DNA from: Candidatus Nitrospira neomarina
Lineage (GTDB): Bacteria; Nitrospirota; Nitrospiria; Nitrospirales; UBA8639
Length of the DNA: 64,000 bases
Reading direction: 5' to 3'
NCBI RefSeq assembly: GCF_032051675.1
Contig: NZ_CP116968.1
Span: 3,162,001 to 3,226,000, forward strand
The position numbers and the translations under genes are program-made. Below the pieces are notes generated by a model. The model was not told where the DNA came from. It worked only from the letters and a program-made list of their open reading frames with translations, and ran no database searches. This document shows, piece by piece, positions 47,939 through 56,920 of the stretch. Each line of letters begins with the position of its first letter. Within the stretch, counting starts at the first letter, position 1.

Positions 47939-48522
47939 TAAGACTTCACTTTTACCCGTCCGGTTATGCTAACCGTAATGATCCGTTTTCCGGCTGAATT
48001 GGACAGGGTAATAGAAGCTAAGCTGGACGCCGTTCCTCTTGGCAGAAAGGAGGGATTGTTGGTGGCCGTCATCATGACATCTCGAAAACTCTCCTGAATA
48101 TCGCGAGCTACAAGATGCTCGCCCGGGTCGGACTTTCCATTATTATTATCATCATCCAATAACACATACCGATGATTATCCTGAAAGAAGACTCGTTGCC
48201 TATTCCGCTCCATCACGGCCTTCATTTTTGACCCTAAAAGGTCAGAGGCCACCTGTCTGGCTGCTCCATTCAATCGCCAATGAGGTAACTGGGATACCAA
48301 CCAGGTCTGAGCTAACATTAAGACTACCCCGATAATGCCAAGCACGATGATTAATTCAGTGAGGGTAAAACCTCTGGCACACAAAAGAGATCTCTTTAAT
48401 CGTCTTGTCCCTGTTAGACTAACGTCTTGAACCGGCTCCGTGTGATCGCACCTGCCTTGCTGAATTCGTTGAGTACTTATAACAAGCCATGAAAATACCA
48501 GTGCCATATCTCCGTTCCCCAC
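47938..48522 (-). CDS. FimT/GspH-like minor pilin
   Basis: 194 residues as drawn. The prepilin signal is ARG-FTLTELIIVLGIIGVVLML with Glu at +5, followed by RLNGAARQVASDLLGSKMKAVMERN, the GspH/FimT pattern. The leader of about 50 residues before the cleavage site is unusually long, and the start overlaps the pilD 3' end by 46 nt (ATG at 48507 is an alternative). No credible start lies closer. Confidence 0.8.
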   Translation of the reverse strand: MGNGDMALVFSWLVISTQRIQQGRCDHTEPVQDVSLTGTRRLKRSLLCARGFTLTELIIVLGIIGVVLMLAQTWLVSQLPHWRLNGAARQVASDLLGSKMKAVMERNRQRVFFQDNHRYVLLDDDNNNGKSDPGEHLVARDIQESFRDVMMTATNNPSFLPRGTASSLASITLSNSAGKRIITVSITGRVKVKS

Positions 48523-49259
48523 ACCACCGCGATCAGACCGCCAAGCGCTAAGTATGGTCCGAAAGGAATATATTGACCTTTTTCAAGGACCTTCGTGGCC
48601 AGCAATATTATCCCGACAACCGCTCCCACCACTGATCCCACCATCAGGATAAGAATGGCCTGCTGCCACCCCAAAAAGGCTCCAACCATAGCCAAAAACT
48701 TAATATCACCACCTCCAATACCTTCTTTCCCGAACAAGAAGGGACTGACCCAGGCGAGAGCTAGTAAAATCCCCCCTCCCACCAATAGACCGATAAGCGA
48801 ATTGACCCAGCCCGTCGGTAGCAGAAAGGATGCGCACAAAAAGCCAACTACAATTCCAGGTAAGGTAATCACATCCGGAATAATTTTGTGGTCCCAATCA
48901 ATCCAAGCCACCACAAGGAACACCGACACCAATCCCGCATACACGATCGTGGGCCACGTGAGCCCAAACCGCCAGACCACCAGGAGATAACCTAAGCCAT
49001 TTGCCAACTCAATAATGGGGTATCTTCGCGGAATACCGGCATGGCAAGCTCGACACCTCCCTAGTAGCCAGATAAAACTCAAAAGTGGAACATTGTCGTA
49101 CCAGGAAATCTGGCTGCCGCAATGGGGGCATGTCGACCGAGGAGCCACTACCGATTGTCCCTTTGGCACCCTATGCACACATACCGTCAAGAAACTCCCA
49201 ATGATCGTTCCCAGAATAAAGACGCTCGGCCAAACAATCCAGTGAGACATATAAGTCAC
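48477..49259 (-). CDS. pilD: Prepilin peptidase (leader peptidase/N-methyltransferase)
   Basis: 260 residues with about eight membrane segments. It cleaves the leader of type IV prepilins and methylates the new N-terminus. Visible are the GSFLTVCVHRVP motif, the zinc-type pairs CPHC and CRAC in the first cytoplasmic loop, and both catalytic Asp sites: WIDWDHKIIPD and GGGDIKFL. It is the first gene of the minus-strand pilin operon, directly matching its function to the four prepilins that follow. Confidence 0.93.
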   Translation of the reverse strand: MTYMSHWIVWPSVFILGTIIGSFLTVCVHRVPKGQSVVAPRSTCPHCGSQISWYDNVPLLSFIWLLGRCRACHAGIPRRYPIIELANGLGYLLVVWRFGLTWPTIVYAGLVSVFLVVAWIDWDHKIIPDVITLPGIVVGFLCASFLLPTGWVNSLIGLLVGGGILLALAWVSPFLFGKEGIGGGDIKFLAMVGAFLGWQQAILILMVGSVVGAVVGIILLATKVLEKGQYIPFGPYLALGGLIAVVWGTEIWHWYFHGLL

Positions 49260-49375
49260 ATATTCCGTAGTTAATTCGACTAGGGTGAGTTTACGTATTC
49301 TTTCGGTTTACAATCCTAAAATGACCTGATATTCTCCCTTAGATAATTCGCCTAGAGGAAATGCCTGAGGTACCC

Positions 49376-49636
49376 ATGACCAACCAACTAAAATCGGACA
49401 AATTGGACATGCCACCTATTAAGCGAAAACGCCCAGAGGCCCTGACTCAACGCGAGCAAGAAATCCTGCAACTCATCTGGTCAGGATTGAAGAATAAAGA
49501 GATTGCACAGCAATTGAAAATTAGCGTCAAAACGGTTGAAGCCCACCGGGCCAATATGATGAAGAAGGTTCGGGTTTCTAATGCCGCCCAACTGCTCAAT
49601 GCCGCAATTCAGGAAGGCCTGATTCAGATAAAATAA
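49376..49636 (+). CDS. Stand-alone LuxR/GerE-type DNA-binding regulator
   Basis: 86 residues, essentially one LuxR-type helix-turn-helix: LTQREQEILQLIWSGLKNKEIAQQL, ISVKTVEAHRANMMKKVRVSNAAQL. There is no receiver or ligand domain. The ATG at 49376 has GAGG at 5 nt; an upstream ATG at 49361 is too close to its AGAGGA. It is divergent from the pilD operon by about 115 nt and may control it; that is inferred from position. Confidence 0.85.
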   Translation: MTNQLKSDKLDMPPIKRKRPEALTQREQEILQLIWSGLKNKEIAQQLKISVKTVEAHRANMMKKVRVSNAAQLLNAAIQEGLIQIK

Positions 49637-49650
49637 TTTCCCCATGGCTC

Positions 49651-50415
49651 TTATGGTTTCCGAGTCCGTTGCCGAACTGCTTCAAAGAGCGTCACTGCTA
49701 CGGCAACTGACAAGTTGAGCGAGTTCATGCTTCCAAACATTGGAATCCTAACTTGTTGATCGCATTTTTTTAGCACAATCGGCCGGATGCCTTCTCCTTC
49801 ACTTCCAAACACCAGCGCAACGGGTTCTGTGAAGTCTACCTCTGAATAGGATTCAACTCCTTCCGGGACTAATGCTACAGTCCTGATGTCCCGCTTCTGA
49901 CATGTTTCAAGAAACTTTCCCGTATTAGCTACACGGGCAATGGAGACATGCTCTAAAGCTCCAGCCGATGCTTTGGCCACTCCACCCGTCAGACCCACGG
50001 CACGATGCTTGGGGATGACAATCCCATCTCCACCGGCCGCCTCTACCGAACGGATAATCGCGCCTAGATTATGTGGATCCTGGATTTGGTCTAACACTAC
50101 TAATAAAGCAGGGATAGGGTTAAGAGAAAGTTGGTCCAGAAACTCCTCTCCCTCCAGATACTCTTTGGCGGAAATCTGAGCCACCACGCCCTGATGATGT
50201 CGATCACCAGCTAAGCGATCTAATCGCTCCCTTGATTCGACCGCCAGGGAAATACCGCGTTCCCTTGCCAGTTTTACAATGGGAAGAAATCGGCCATCAG
50301 CTCGAAGAGTCCAAATTCGTTGGACGGGCCGAGACTGCGAGTGGAGAGATTCTAGAACCGCATGAAACCCGTACACCGTTGCGGGGGATTCATCGCTTCC
50401 ATCGTGTGGTGCCAT
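49651..50415 (-). CDS. rlmB: 23S rRNA (guanosine-2251-2'-O)-methyltransferase
   Basis: 254 residues of the SpoU/TrmH family. The N-terminal substrate-binding domain (YGFHAVLESL) is followed by the knotted SAM domain with VVLDQIQDPHNLGAIIRS (motif 1), LVFGSEGEGI (motif 2) and IPMFGSMNSLNLSVAVAV (motif 3). It methylates a G in the peptidyl-transferase loop of 23S rRNA. It overlaps the 3' end of cysS by 26 nt. Confidence 0.93.
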   Translation of the reverse strand: MAPHDGSDESPATVYGFHAVLESLHSQSRPVQRIWTLRADGRFLPIVKLARERGISLAVESRERLDRLAGDRHHQGVVAQISAKEYLEGEEFLDQLSLNPIPALLVVLDQIQDPHNLGAIIRSVEAAGGDGIVIPKHRAVGLTGGVAKASAGALEHVSIARVANTGKFLETCQKRDIRTVALVPEGVESYSEVDFTEPVALVFGSEGEGIRPIVLKKCDQQVRIPMFGSMNSLNLSVAVAVTLFEAVRQRTRKP

Positions 50416-51892
50416 CGGGTCGGTCTTCCAGGATAATGCCTTGTTCGGCTAATTCATTTCTGATGGTATCAGCGGTAGAAAAATCTTTCTGAGCACGGGC
50501 TTCATTGCGAAGACGAACTTGTTTTTCAATAAATTCTGATTCATCCAGAGGAGTAATCTCCAGGCTTTCGGAAAATTTCGCGGGAATTTCTTCAGAAGTC
50601 TCAATTACTCTTAGTTTTCCAGACCAAATATCTGGAGAAATTTGGAACAATCCAAGAGGCTTCCCAAGTTTTCTGAAAATTTCCTTAACTTTTTGTTTCG
50701 TATTATGGGATAAACCTTTCGCTAACAACTTGTTGACTACCCCTCGAAACTCATGAAAGGCGGCAAGCACCTTTGGAGTATTGAAATCATCGTCCATCGC
50801 CTCCTCAGATTTTTGGGCAAGGCCTTCAAGAAGTGAATTCAGATCATGGTCTCCCACAAACACGGGACTAGCAACATTGGATGTCCCCTCTTCCTCCAGG
50901 CGCTGAATTAACCCATACACACTATCCAATGCGGCTTTAGCCTCGGCAATCGACTGATTCGAAAAATTGATATCGCTCCGGTAATGCGTGGAGAGGAGGT
51001 AATAGCGAAGACATTCCCCGGTTACGATTTCTGAATACGGTGACTTCTCAAAGATCTCTCGAATCGTGAAAAAATTCCCCAAGGACTTGGACATTTTCTC
51101 TTGATCAATCGTCACAAACCCGTTGTGAATCCAATACCGGGCAAACTCTTTTCCCGTGTAGGCACAGGACTGAGCCACTTCATTTTCGTGATGAGGGAAA
51201 ATGAGATCCTTTCCTCCCCCATGGATATCGAATGTTGGACCCAAGTGCTTAATCGACATGGCCGAACATTCGATATGCCATCCCGGTCGACCTTTACCCC
51301 AAGGGCTCTCCCATCCTGGCTCATCCGGCTTTGCTGATTTCCAGAGAGCAAAATCCATGGGATCTTTTTTCCGATGGTCGACTTCAACGCGAGCACCGGC
51401 CAATAATTCTTCCAGATTCCTACCGGATAATTGGCCATACTGACTGAACTTTCTGACTTCAAAATACACGTCACCTTCCACCTCATAGGCAACGTCCTTC
51501 TCAACTAATCCGGCAATCATGTCCACGATATCCTGGATATGGTGAGTCGCCCGAGGCTCTATTGTAGGGGGAATTATTCCCAACCGCCCCATGTCGCGAT
51601 AAAAGGCTTCGATATATTTTTCCGTCACCTGAGTCCAGGGAATACCTTCTTTGTGAGCTCGTTGGAGAATTTTATCGTCCACATCGGTAAAATTTCTGAC
51701 ATAGGTTACCTGGTAACCGCTGTACTCCAAATACCGCCTGATGGTATCGAAAACTAACGCACTCCTGGCATGTCCAAGATGACAATCATCATATACCGTG
51801 ACTCCGCAAACATACATCTTAACCTGATTCGGCGTCAGCGGGAGAAACAGTTCTTTCTTTTTTGTTCGGGAGTTATACAGGGTGAGAGGCAT
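50390..51892 (-). CDS. cysS: Cysteinyl-tRNA synthetase
   Basis: 500 residues. HIGH-type signature is HLGHARS, KMSKS is intact (KMSKSLGNF), and zinc ligands include CGVTVYDDCH region Cys and the WHIECS / HGGGKDLIFPHHENE blocks. It charges tRNA-Cys. It is shortly followed by rlmB, a common pairing, and preceded by the YqaA-type gene with a 3-nt gap. Confidence 0.96.
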   Translation of the reverse strand: MPLTLYNSRTKKKELFLPLTPNQVKMYVCGVTVYDDCHLGHARSALVFDTIRRYLEYSGYQVTYVRNFTDVDDKILQRAHKEGIPWTQVTEKYIEAFYRDMGRLGIIPPTIEPRATHHIQDIVDMIAGLVEKDVAYEVEGDVYFEVRKFSQYGQLSGRNLEELLAGARVEVDHRKKDPMDFALWKSAKPDEPGWESPWGKGRPGWHIECSAMSIKHLGPTFDIHGGGKDLIFPHHENEVAQSCAYTGKEFARYWIHNGFVTIDQEKMSKSLGNFFTIREIFEKSPYSEIVTGECLRYYLLSTHYRSDINFSNQSIAEAKAALDSVYGLIQRLEEEGTSNVASPVFVGDHDLNSLLEGLAQKSEEAMDDDFNTPKVLAAFHEFRGVVNKLLAKGLSHNTKQKVKEIFRKLGKPLGLFQISPDIWSGKLRVIETSEEIPAKFSESLEITPLDESEFIEKQVRLRNEARAQKDFSTADTIRNELAEQGIILEDRPDGTTRWKR

Positions 51893-51895
51893 GGC

Positions 51896-52507
51896 TTACT
51901 GTTCTCGAGTGGGTGTGGGATGTGTGATTCTTTTCCCATGATGTTGGACCAGCCAAAATCCAAGAACCAACATCACCACAAAGATGATGGAAAATAAGTT
52001 GAAATACTTCTCTATGAGTTCTTTGACCCATGGGCCCATGAATTGGATAGCACCTGCAACCAGAAAAAACCGACCGCCCCGACTGATAAGTGAGGCCACC
52101 ATAAATGTTCGAAAGTTCACATAAAACGCTCCAGCCCCAATGGTAAAAATTTTGTACGGAATGGGGGTGAACCCTGCGATGAGAATGGCCCAGGCTTCAT
52201 ACCGTTGAAAATACTGATGCACCAAATCCATTCTGGCTTGCCCCATAAATTTAAGCAGAAGAGGCCGACCCCCAAACCATCCGATTCCATATCCAAAAGC
52301 TCCTCCAAGCACAGATCCGATTGTCGCAACCGTTGCGTACCACCAGCCCAGGCTTGGATTGCCAAAAGTAAGCGCAATGACTAACACATCAGGAGGCAGT
52401 GGGAAAAATGAAGATTCGGCGAAAGCGAGACAGAACAAGGCCGGGACTCCATAGGGAGAGTCAGACCACGATAACATCCACTCGTATAATTGTTTGCCCA
52501 ATTCCAT
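51896..52507 (-). CDS. YqaA/DedA-family (VTT-domain) membrane protein
   Basis: 203 residues with about five membrane segments or re-entrant helices. Family marks are AESSFFPLPPDVLVIALTF with FxxxP and the GFTPIPYKIFTIGAGAF motif with conserved Arg/Lys and Pro. DedA-type proteins serve as lipid flippases for undecaprenyl phosphate or phosphatidylethanolamine and for envelope homeostasis; YqaA itself is little known. It lies between surE and cysS in a minus-strand row. Confidence 0.85.
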   Translation of the reverse strand: MELGKQLYEWMLSWSDSPYGVPALFCLAFAESSFFPLPPDVLVIALTFGNPSLGWWYATVATIGSVLGGAFGYGIGWFGGRPLLLKFMGQARMDLVHQYFQRYEAWAILIAGFTPIPYKIFTIGAGAFYVNFRTFMVASLISRGGRFFLVAGAIQFMGPWVKELIEKYFNLFSIIFVVMLVLGFWLVQHHGKRITHPTPTREQ

Positions 52508-52541
52508 AATTTTTCAGTAGAAGTTGCTGGTTATCAGTCTC

Positions 52542-53393
52542 TTATAGACGTTTTGGTTTTACTGGAGATCGCTTACCTTTCCCAGAACTTTTGATTGGTT
52601 TTCGCAGGGATTGTTTTGAGGGAAAAAGAGACTTCTCCCACCCCTTCAGCTCCTGCATGGCAGAATAATCGGTCAAATCCAAATGAAGTGGAGAAATTGA
52701 AACCATTTGATTGGAAACGGCGTCATGATCAGAATGCTTACCTCTAGCCCATGATTCTCGTTGTCCCGCAATCCAAAAATATCGATTACCCCTCGGATCT
52801 GTCTTTTCGACTACGGGATTGAGATAACGTCGCTGGCTCAAACAGGTTATTTGAATACCGGCAATGTTCTCCAATCGACGACTCGGAACATTCACGTTCA
52901 ATATGGTTTCTTCAGGAAGCCCACATTCTAAAACCCGTTTGCCAACCAAAAAGGCAAAATGGCCTGCGACGGCATATTGGCATTTTGGTAAGTCTTCCAG
53001 GGAAATGGCAATAGAAGGGATACCATGAAGCATACCTTCAATAGCTCCGGCAACCGTTCCGGAATTAGTAACGTCATCACCCAAATTCCATCCATTATTG
53101 ATACCTGATACCACCAATTTTGGCAGGCACGCCGGTAGAAGATGACACACGGCTAGTGTCACGCAATCCGCTGGGGTCCCATTAACGGCATACCATCGTT
53201 TTTTCAGAGGACGCAGTCTTAATGGTTTATGCAATGTCATCGACCGCCCAACGGCATTTTGGGTTTTCTCTGGGGCCACAACCCAAACTTCCCCTAATGG
53301 GCTCAGAGCCTCAGCCAACACCTTGATACCAGGAGCATTTATTCCATCATCATTGGTAACCAAGATGATTGGCCCGGCAGAAGAAACGATCAT
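52542..53393 (-). CDS. surE: 5'/3'-nucleotidase SurE
   Basis: 283 residues. The metal site NDDG is visible (ILVTNDDGINAPG), followed by VAPEKTQNAVGRSMT, NGTPADCV, SGINNGWNLGDDVTNSGTVAGAIEG. It is a stationary-phase survival phosphatase acting on nucleoside monophosphates. About 20-30 Lys/Pro-rich residues extend the usual C-terminus. The preceding terminator (53478-53513) separates it from the oxidoreductase operon. Confidence 0.93.
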   Translation of the reverse strand: MIVSSAGPIILVTNDDGINAPGIKVLAEALSPLGEVWVVAPEKTQNAVGRSMTLHKPLRLRPLKKRWYAVNGTPADCVTLAVCHLLPACLPKLVVSGINNGWNLGDDVTNSGTVAGAIEGMLHGIPSIAISLEDLPKCQYAVAGHFAFLVGKRVLECGLPEETILNVNVPSRRLENIAGIQITCLSQRRYLNPVVEKTDPRGNRYFWIAGQRESWARGKHSDHDAVSNQMVSISPLHLDLTDYSAMQELKGWEKSLFPSKQSLRKPIKSSGKGKRSPVKPKRL

Positions 53394-53477
53394 CTAATAG
53401 ACCTTTTACTTTATCAGGAGCTTGTAGTAACCGACAGCCTCTCCCTTTATCAATCCTCATTTTTCCTGATGGCAAAG

Positions 53478-53513
53478 AAAAGCCCGCCCCAATTATTCTT
53501 GGGACGGGCTTTT
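53478..53513 (-). terminator. Intrinsic terminator of the 2-oxoacid oxidoreductase operon
   Basis: AAAAGCCCGCCCCAA (53478-53492), six-base loop, TTGGGACGGGCTTTT (53499-53513): 14 of 15 pairs with one C-A mismatch. On the minus strand the stem ends in TTTT followed by CTTT. It lies 31 nt after the alpha-subunit stop. Confidence 0.85.
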
Positions 53514-53543
53514 GGTATTCCTATCTTGGCTACTTTACTGATT

Positions 53544-54896
53544 CTAAATGCTCTTCATAAAATGAGCAACCGCTGCTGGATCCACCGTTCCCATAATATG
53601 AGACTCTGGAACCGTGTTCGACTTCTTACCGGTTAAACCACATTCCACTTCATCCGTAATCATCTCTACTGGCATGGACATCCCGCCGTAAACATGTGGG
53701 CCGGCCACAATCTTTGCATTGGAGAAACCATAAATTGCCGTAGCCACATCTTTGGCCAACCATCCGACATAGTTAAATTCCGGAATAACAATAAGCTTGG
53801 CTTTGCCACACAGCTCTCTTAGTTCGTTTGTTGGGAAAGGTCGCAAGGAACGAATTTTGATTAATCCTGCCTTGATGCCTTTCTCTTTACATTGACGAAC
53901 CGCTTCGCGGGATTGTGCCGCAGCACTCCCCGAAGCAATAAGAAGAACATCTGCATCTTCCACATCCTGAGCTTCTAACAATCCATCCATATATTGATTA
54001 ATATATTTCCGTGAACGTTCTACGCCAGCCCACACTTCCTGCTGCCACACCGCATGAATGTTGTAGGCCATAAAATTAGATTTTTGCACTGGAGCATCAC
54101 GGGACAATCGAGCTGGCGGGTTCTCCGCATCTAAGACCGGGACCGACCCTCGGTAAGGGTCTCGAGGCGGGAGCTTGAGACCACGATCCTGCATCGCACA
54201 ATACCCTCGAGCATGAGTCACAAAAAAACCATCACAACAGACACCCACCGGAAGGGTCACATCATTTTTTTCGCTGATGATAAAACCCTTCATGATAAAG
54301 TCGAACAGATCCTGTTGATTTTCCGCATGAAAGACCAACATTCCGCTATTTAAAAGGTAGGCAATTTCAATATTATCAGGTTGGATAGCCAATGGAGCAT
54401 TCACGACCCTGCACGTAAACATGCAAACAGCGGGAAGGCGGTGACCTGCCCATGAGACAATGGGCTCAAGACCTCGCAATGTTCCGGGACCAGCTGTGGC
54501 CGTAAAAGCTCGAACACCTGCACGGGAAGCGCCAGCAATTGCCGACATGACGCCATATTCTTCCTCACCTCGATAGAATTCCTTCACATACCCTTCCCCA
54601 TACAAGACTCCGATTAATTGCAAGGTTTCGCTTTGAGGAGTAATGGGATAGGCCACGGACATATCTACATTTGAGCGCCTCACCGCCTCTTTTGCACATT
54701 CACTCCCGGTAATAAATTCCCGTTCACGGGGAGCCTCAAAAAACATATACTCTGGAGAGACAACCCTCTGGCGCTTGGCTTCTCCATGAGGATCCTTTCT
54801 TCCCTTTCCGCTATCAACCGATGGTGCAGCCGGCGCACTCGTAATTGGATCACCTTGGGGATTGGTTTTAACTTCTGATTCAAGGGCTTCGCTCAT
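53544..54896 (-). CDS. 2-oxoacid:ferredoxin oxidoreductase, alpha subunit (porA/forA type)
   Basis: 450 residues. After an extension of about 50 Ser/Pro/Ala-rich residues comes the pyrimidine-binding domain with ITGSECAKEAVRRSNVDMSVAYPITPQSE, and AFTATAGPGTLRGLEPI. The C-terminal transketolase-like domain contains ASGSAAAQSREAVRQCKEKGIKAGLIKIRSLRPFP. It forms the catalytic dimer with the beta subunit. Whether pyruvate or 2-oxoglutarate is the substrate cannot be told from these motifs. Last gene of a five-gene operon. Confidence 0.9.
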   Translation of the reverse strand: MSEALESEVKTNPQGDPITSAPAAPSVDSGKGRKDPHGEAKRQRVVSPEYMFFEAPREREFITGSECAKEAVRRSNVDMSVAYPITPQSETLQLIGVLYGEGYVKEFYRGEEEYGVMSAIAGASRAGVRAFTATAGPGTLRGLEPIVSWAGHRLPAVCMFTCRVVNAPLAIQPDNIEIAYLLNSGMLVFHAENQQDLFDFIMKGFIISEKNDVTLPVGVCCDGFFVTHARGYCAMQDRGLKLPPRDPYRGSVPVLDAENPPARLSRDAPVQKSNFMAYNIHAVWQQEVWAGVERSRKYINQYMDGLLEAQDVEDADVLLIASGSAAAQSREAVRQCKEKGIKAGLIKIRSLRPFPTNELRELCGKAKLIVIPEFNYVGWLAKDVATAIYGFSNAKIVAGPHVYGGMSMPVEMITDEVECGLTGKKSNTVPESHIMGTVDPAAVAHFMKSI

Positions 54897-54939
54897 GGTT
54901 TGACCCCCTTATTACTTGAATGAAAATTTACAAATATAC

Positions 54940-55701
54940 TCATGCTTCCTTTTTCATATGTTCAGCTTTATGGCCAAACGCTGCGGCGTTTCCATCAACC
55001 GGGCTTTCAATACTAAAATCCAAAGGATTGGTGTGTGTTTTGCCACCGTGGACTTTGGACTGTAGTCCAGTAAAACGAACATTATTGCCACTTTCTGGTA
55101 ATTTTATCCCCATTTCTTCTCGTACCCGCTTAAAAACTGCTGCAACCCTTCGGATCTTTGCAGCATCAGAATCTCGAACTGTAAACATGGCATCCTCATG
55201 CCCTTGTTCCGCACAAATAGCAGATGTCCAGCAATTGGTTCCAGCTCGAATCATTTTGAGAGTCAGGTTAGCATAGTGACAATGGACTCCGATAAAAATA
55301 CAGGCTTCAATCTTATTTCCCCATATTGTCAGATTGGGATGATTCGGATTGATCACTTCCTCCGGTTCAACTTTGGGGTACTTGGGACGATAATCCGGCA
55401 TGGGAATGACGAGCACATCGGGTAATTGCGCTGCTAGCTCTAATACAGCCCTAGCCTTATCGGCCGCATGATCATTCCAATTCCACAAAACCATCGGACC
55501 AGGGAAAATGGTTGCATTCTTTCGAGTCAACATCGTACGCGCCATGGCTTCCATTGCCAGCTCTTCCGCAACAACATGGCCAAACTTCAAACCGTACCCT
55601 TGTTCAGGCGTCAGGACACCAAGCTCCGCTGCAGATGGTGGATGGAAACCTTGTGGCCCTGGGGCCACGATTGCTTCTTCTAACTCTTTCGTTAATTCCA
55701 C
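54940..55701 (-). CDS. 2-oxoacid:ferredoxin oxidoreductase, fifth (epsilon-type) subunit, CODH-beta-like
   Basis: 253 residues without the Cys motifs of ferredoxins. It contains TRKNATIFPGPMVLWNWNDHAADKARAVLELAAQLPDV and CIFIGVHCHYANLTLKMIRAGTN. From memory, such proteins are annotated in Nitrospira as carbon monoxide dehydrogenase beta subunit family proteins and correspond to the extra subunit of the five-subunit enzymes of Hydrogenobacter. Its biochemical role is unknown; probably structural or involved in electron transfer by the complex. It lies between the delta and alpha genes. Confidence 0.82.
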   Translation of the reverse strand: MELTKELEEAIVAPGPQGFHPPSAAELGVLTPEQGYGLKFGHVVAEELAMEAMARTMLTRKNATIFPGPMVLWNWNDHAADKARAVLELAAQLPDVLVIPMPDYRPKYPKVEPEEVINPNHPNLTIWGNKIEACIFIGVHCHYANLTLKMIRAGTNCWTSAICAEQGHEDAMFTVRDSDAAKIRRVAAVFKRVREEMGIKLPESGNNVRFTGLQSKVHGGKTHTNPLDFSIESPVDGNAAAFGHKAEHMKKEA

Positions 55702-55757
55702 GTTGGACTCCGATTGATGAGTATGAGATGACTGGAGAATAAAAAACTGTTATTAGA

Positions 55758-56081
55758 TTATCCCCTCAGCGGACTAGCAAGAACCGCTTTGGTATTTTTT
55801 TCCAAGTATGAAATATTTTCAGTAAGTGCCGCATCCCCTATTTGATCGATCATTTCCATTTTAATGGCATGATGTTTGGCCATATTGTCACACACCCACA
55901 CACATTGTGCGCAACCTTTACAACGATCAACGGCGACATAAGCCGACCCATACTTTAAACCCCTGTCCTTTCCCGCCTCCGTATCATACTGAATTGTGTT
56001 GGCCTCCGGGCAGTACTGTGTGCACAACTTACAGCTGGTTGCAGCACAAATATCTATATCTATATTTGCAACAAGATACAT
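55758..56081 (-). CDS. 2-oxoacid:ferredoxin oxidoreductase, delta (ferredoxin) subunit
   Basis: 107 residues with two [4Fe-4S] sites. The first has an unusual spacing, C12-x4-C17-x2-C20-x3-C24-P; the second is regular, C54-x2-C57-x2-C60-x3-C64. It is the internal electron carrier of the enzyme. Gaps of about 35-55 nt separate it from its neighbours in the operon. Confidence 0.9.
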   Translation of the reverse strand: MYLVANIDIDICAATSCKLCTQYCPEANTIQYDTEAGKDRGLKYGSAYVAVDRCKGCAQCVWVCDNMAKHHAIKMEMIDQIGDAALTENISYLEKNTKAVLASPLRG

Positions 56082-56116
56082 TGCTCTCCCCTTTCAATTC
56101 CTTCTTTTTTTCGTTT

Positions 56117-56851
56117 TTAGACCGACGCCTTTGCTGCTTTATTTGCTGCACTGGTTGTTTGGTCCGCCATTGAGGACGCTCCCAATGTCCATCCATTATC
56201 GACAGCGTAATCCCAACCAGCCTTTACTACCGCTAAGTTTTTCTCAATCAATTCTGCCTTCTTTTTAAACTTTCTTTCCACCACACTATCCAATGCAGCA
56301 GTTCCACCTGACACCACAAAGCCCTTTCCGAGAAATCGATCTTTCACAGCCTCTCCTGTGGCCTCGATAGTCGAAAGTCCCGTAATCGCGCCAATGGCTC
56401 CTACCATCGCCATGTTGGTGGCCAAATCAATTCCCGCCACATCTAGAGACATTTGGGTAGCTGGGAGGTAATATATTTTTGCACCTAGGTCTTTCAATTC
56501 GGCAGCTTGATCCGGCTCAAGATTCATGGGGGTGTTGCTATTGATAAGAACGACTCCCTCTTTTTTTAATCCATAATAAAATGGATTCGTGTAGCTCTTT
56601 CCATGGGTAATGCACTGTGGATGAAAGACCATGAGAATATGGGGAAAGGTAATTTCTCCAATTTCATAAATCGGTTCATTTGAAACACGAACATAACTTT
56701 CTACGGGAGCCATTCGCTTTTCAGACCCATAAAACGGAACGATGGTGCTCTCGCCACCAGCATTAATGACCGCTGTGCTAAATATGTGGGATGCAGTCAC
56801 CACACCTTGACCACCAACGCCTGCCATACGAATGTTATAACGAATAGCCAT
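56117..56851 (-). CDS. 2-oxoacid:ferredoxin oxidoreductase, gamma subunit
   Basis: 244 residues. The N-terminal IRMAGVGGQGVVTASHIF motif and VPFYGSEKRMAPVESYVRVS block are typical of gamma subunits, which bind CoA or stabilise the dimer. The ATG at 56851 is preceded by a perfect AGGAGG; an open TTG two codons upstream is not needed. It follows the beta gene by 69 nt. Confidence 0.9.
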   Translation of the reverse strand: MAIRYNIRMAGVGGQGVVTASHIFSTAVINAGGESTIVPFYGSEKRMAPVESYVRVSNEPIYEIGEITFPHILMVFHPQCITHGKSYTNPFYYGLKKEGVVLINSNTPMNLEPDQAAELKDLGAKIYYLPATQMSLDVAGIDLATNMAMVGAIGAITGLSTIEATGEAVKDRFLGKGFVVSGGTAALDSVVERKFKKKAELIEKNLAVVKAGWDYAVDNGWTLGASSMADQTTSAANKAAKASV

Positions 56852-56920
56852 TTTCAACCTCCTCCATTTTCATACCTTTAAGAGCATCCCAACCAAGCAC
56901 GCAAACTTTTGCAGGGAAAA

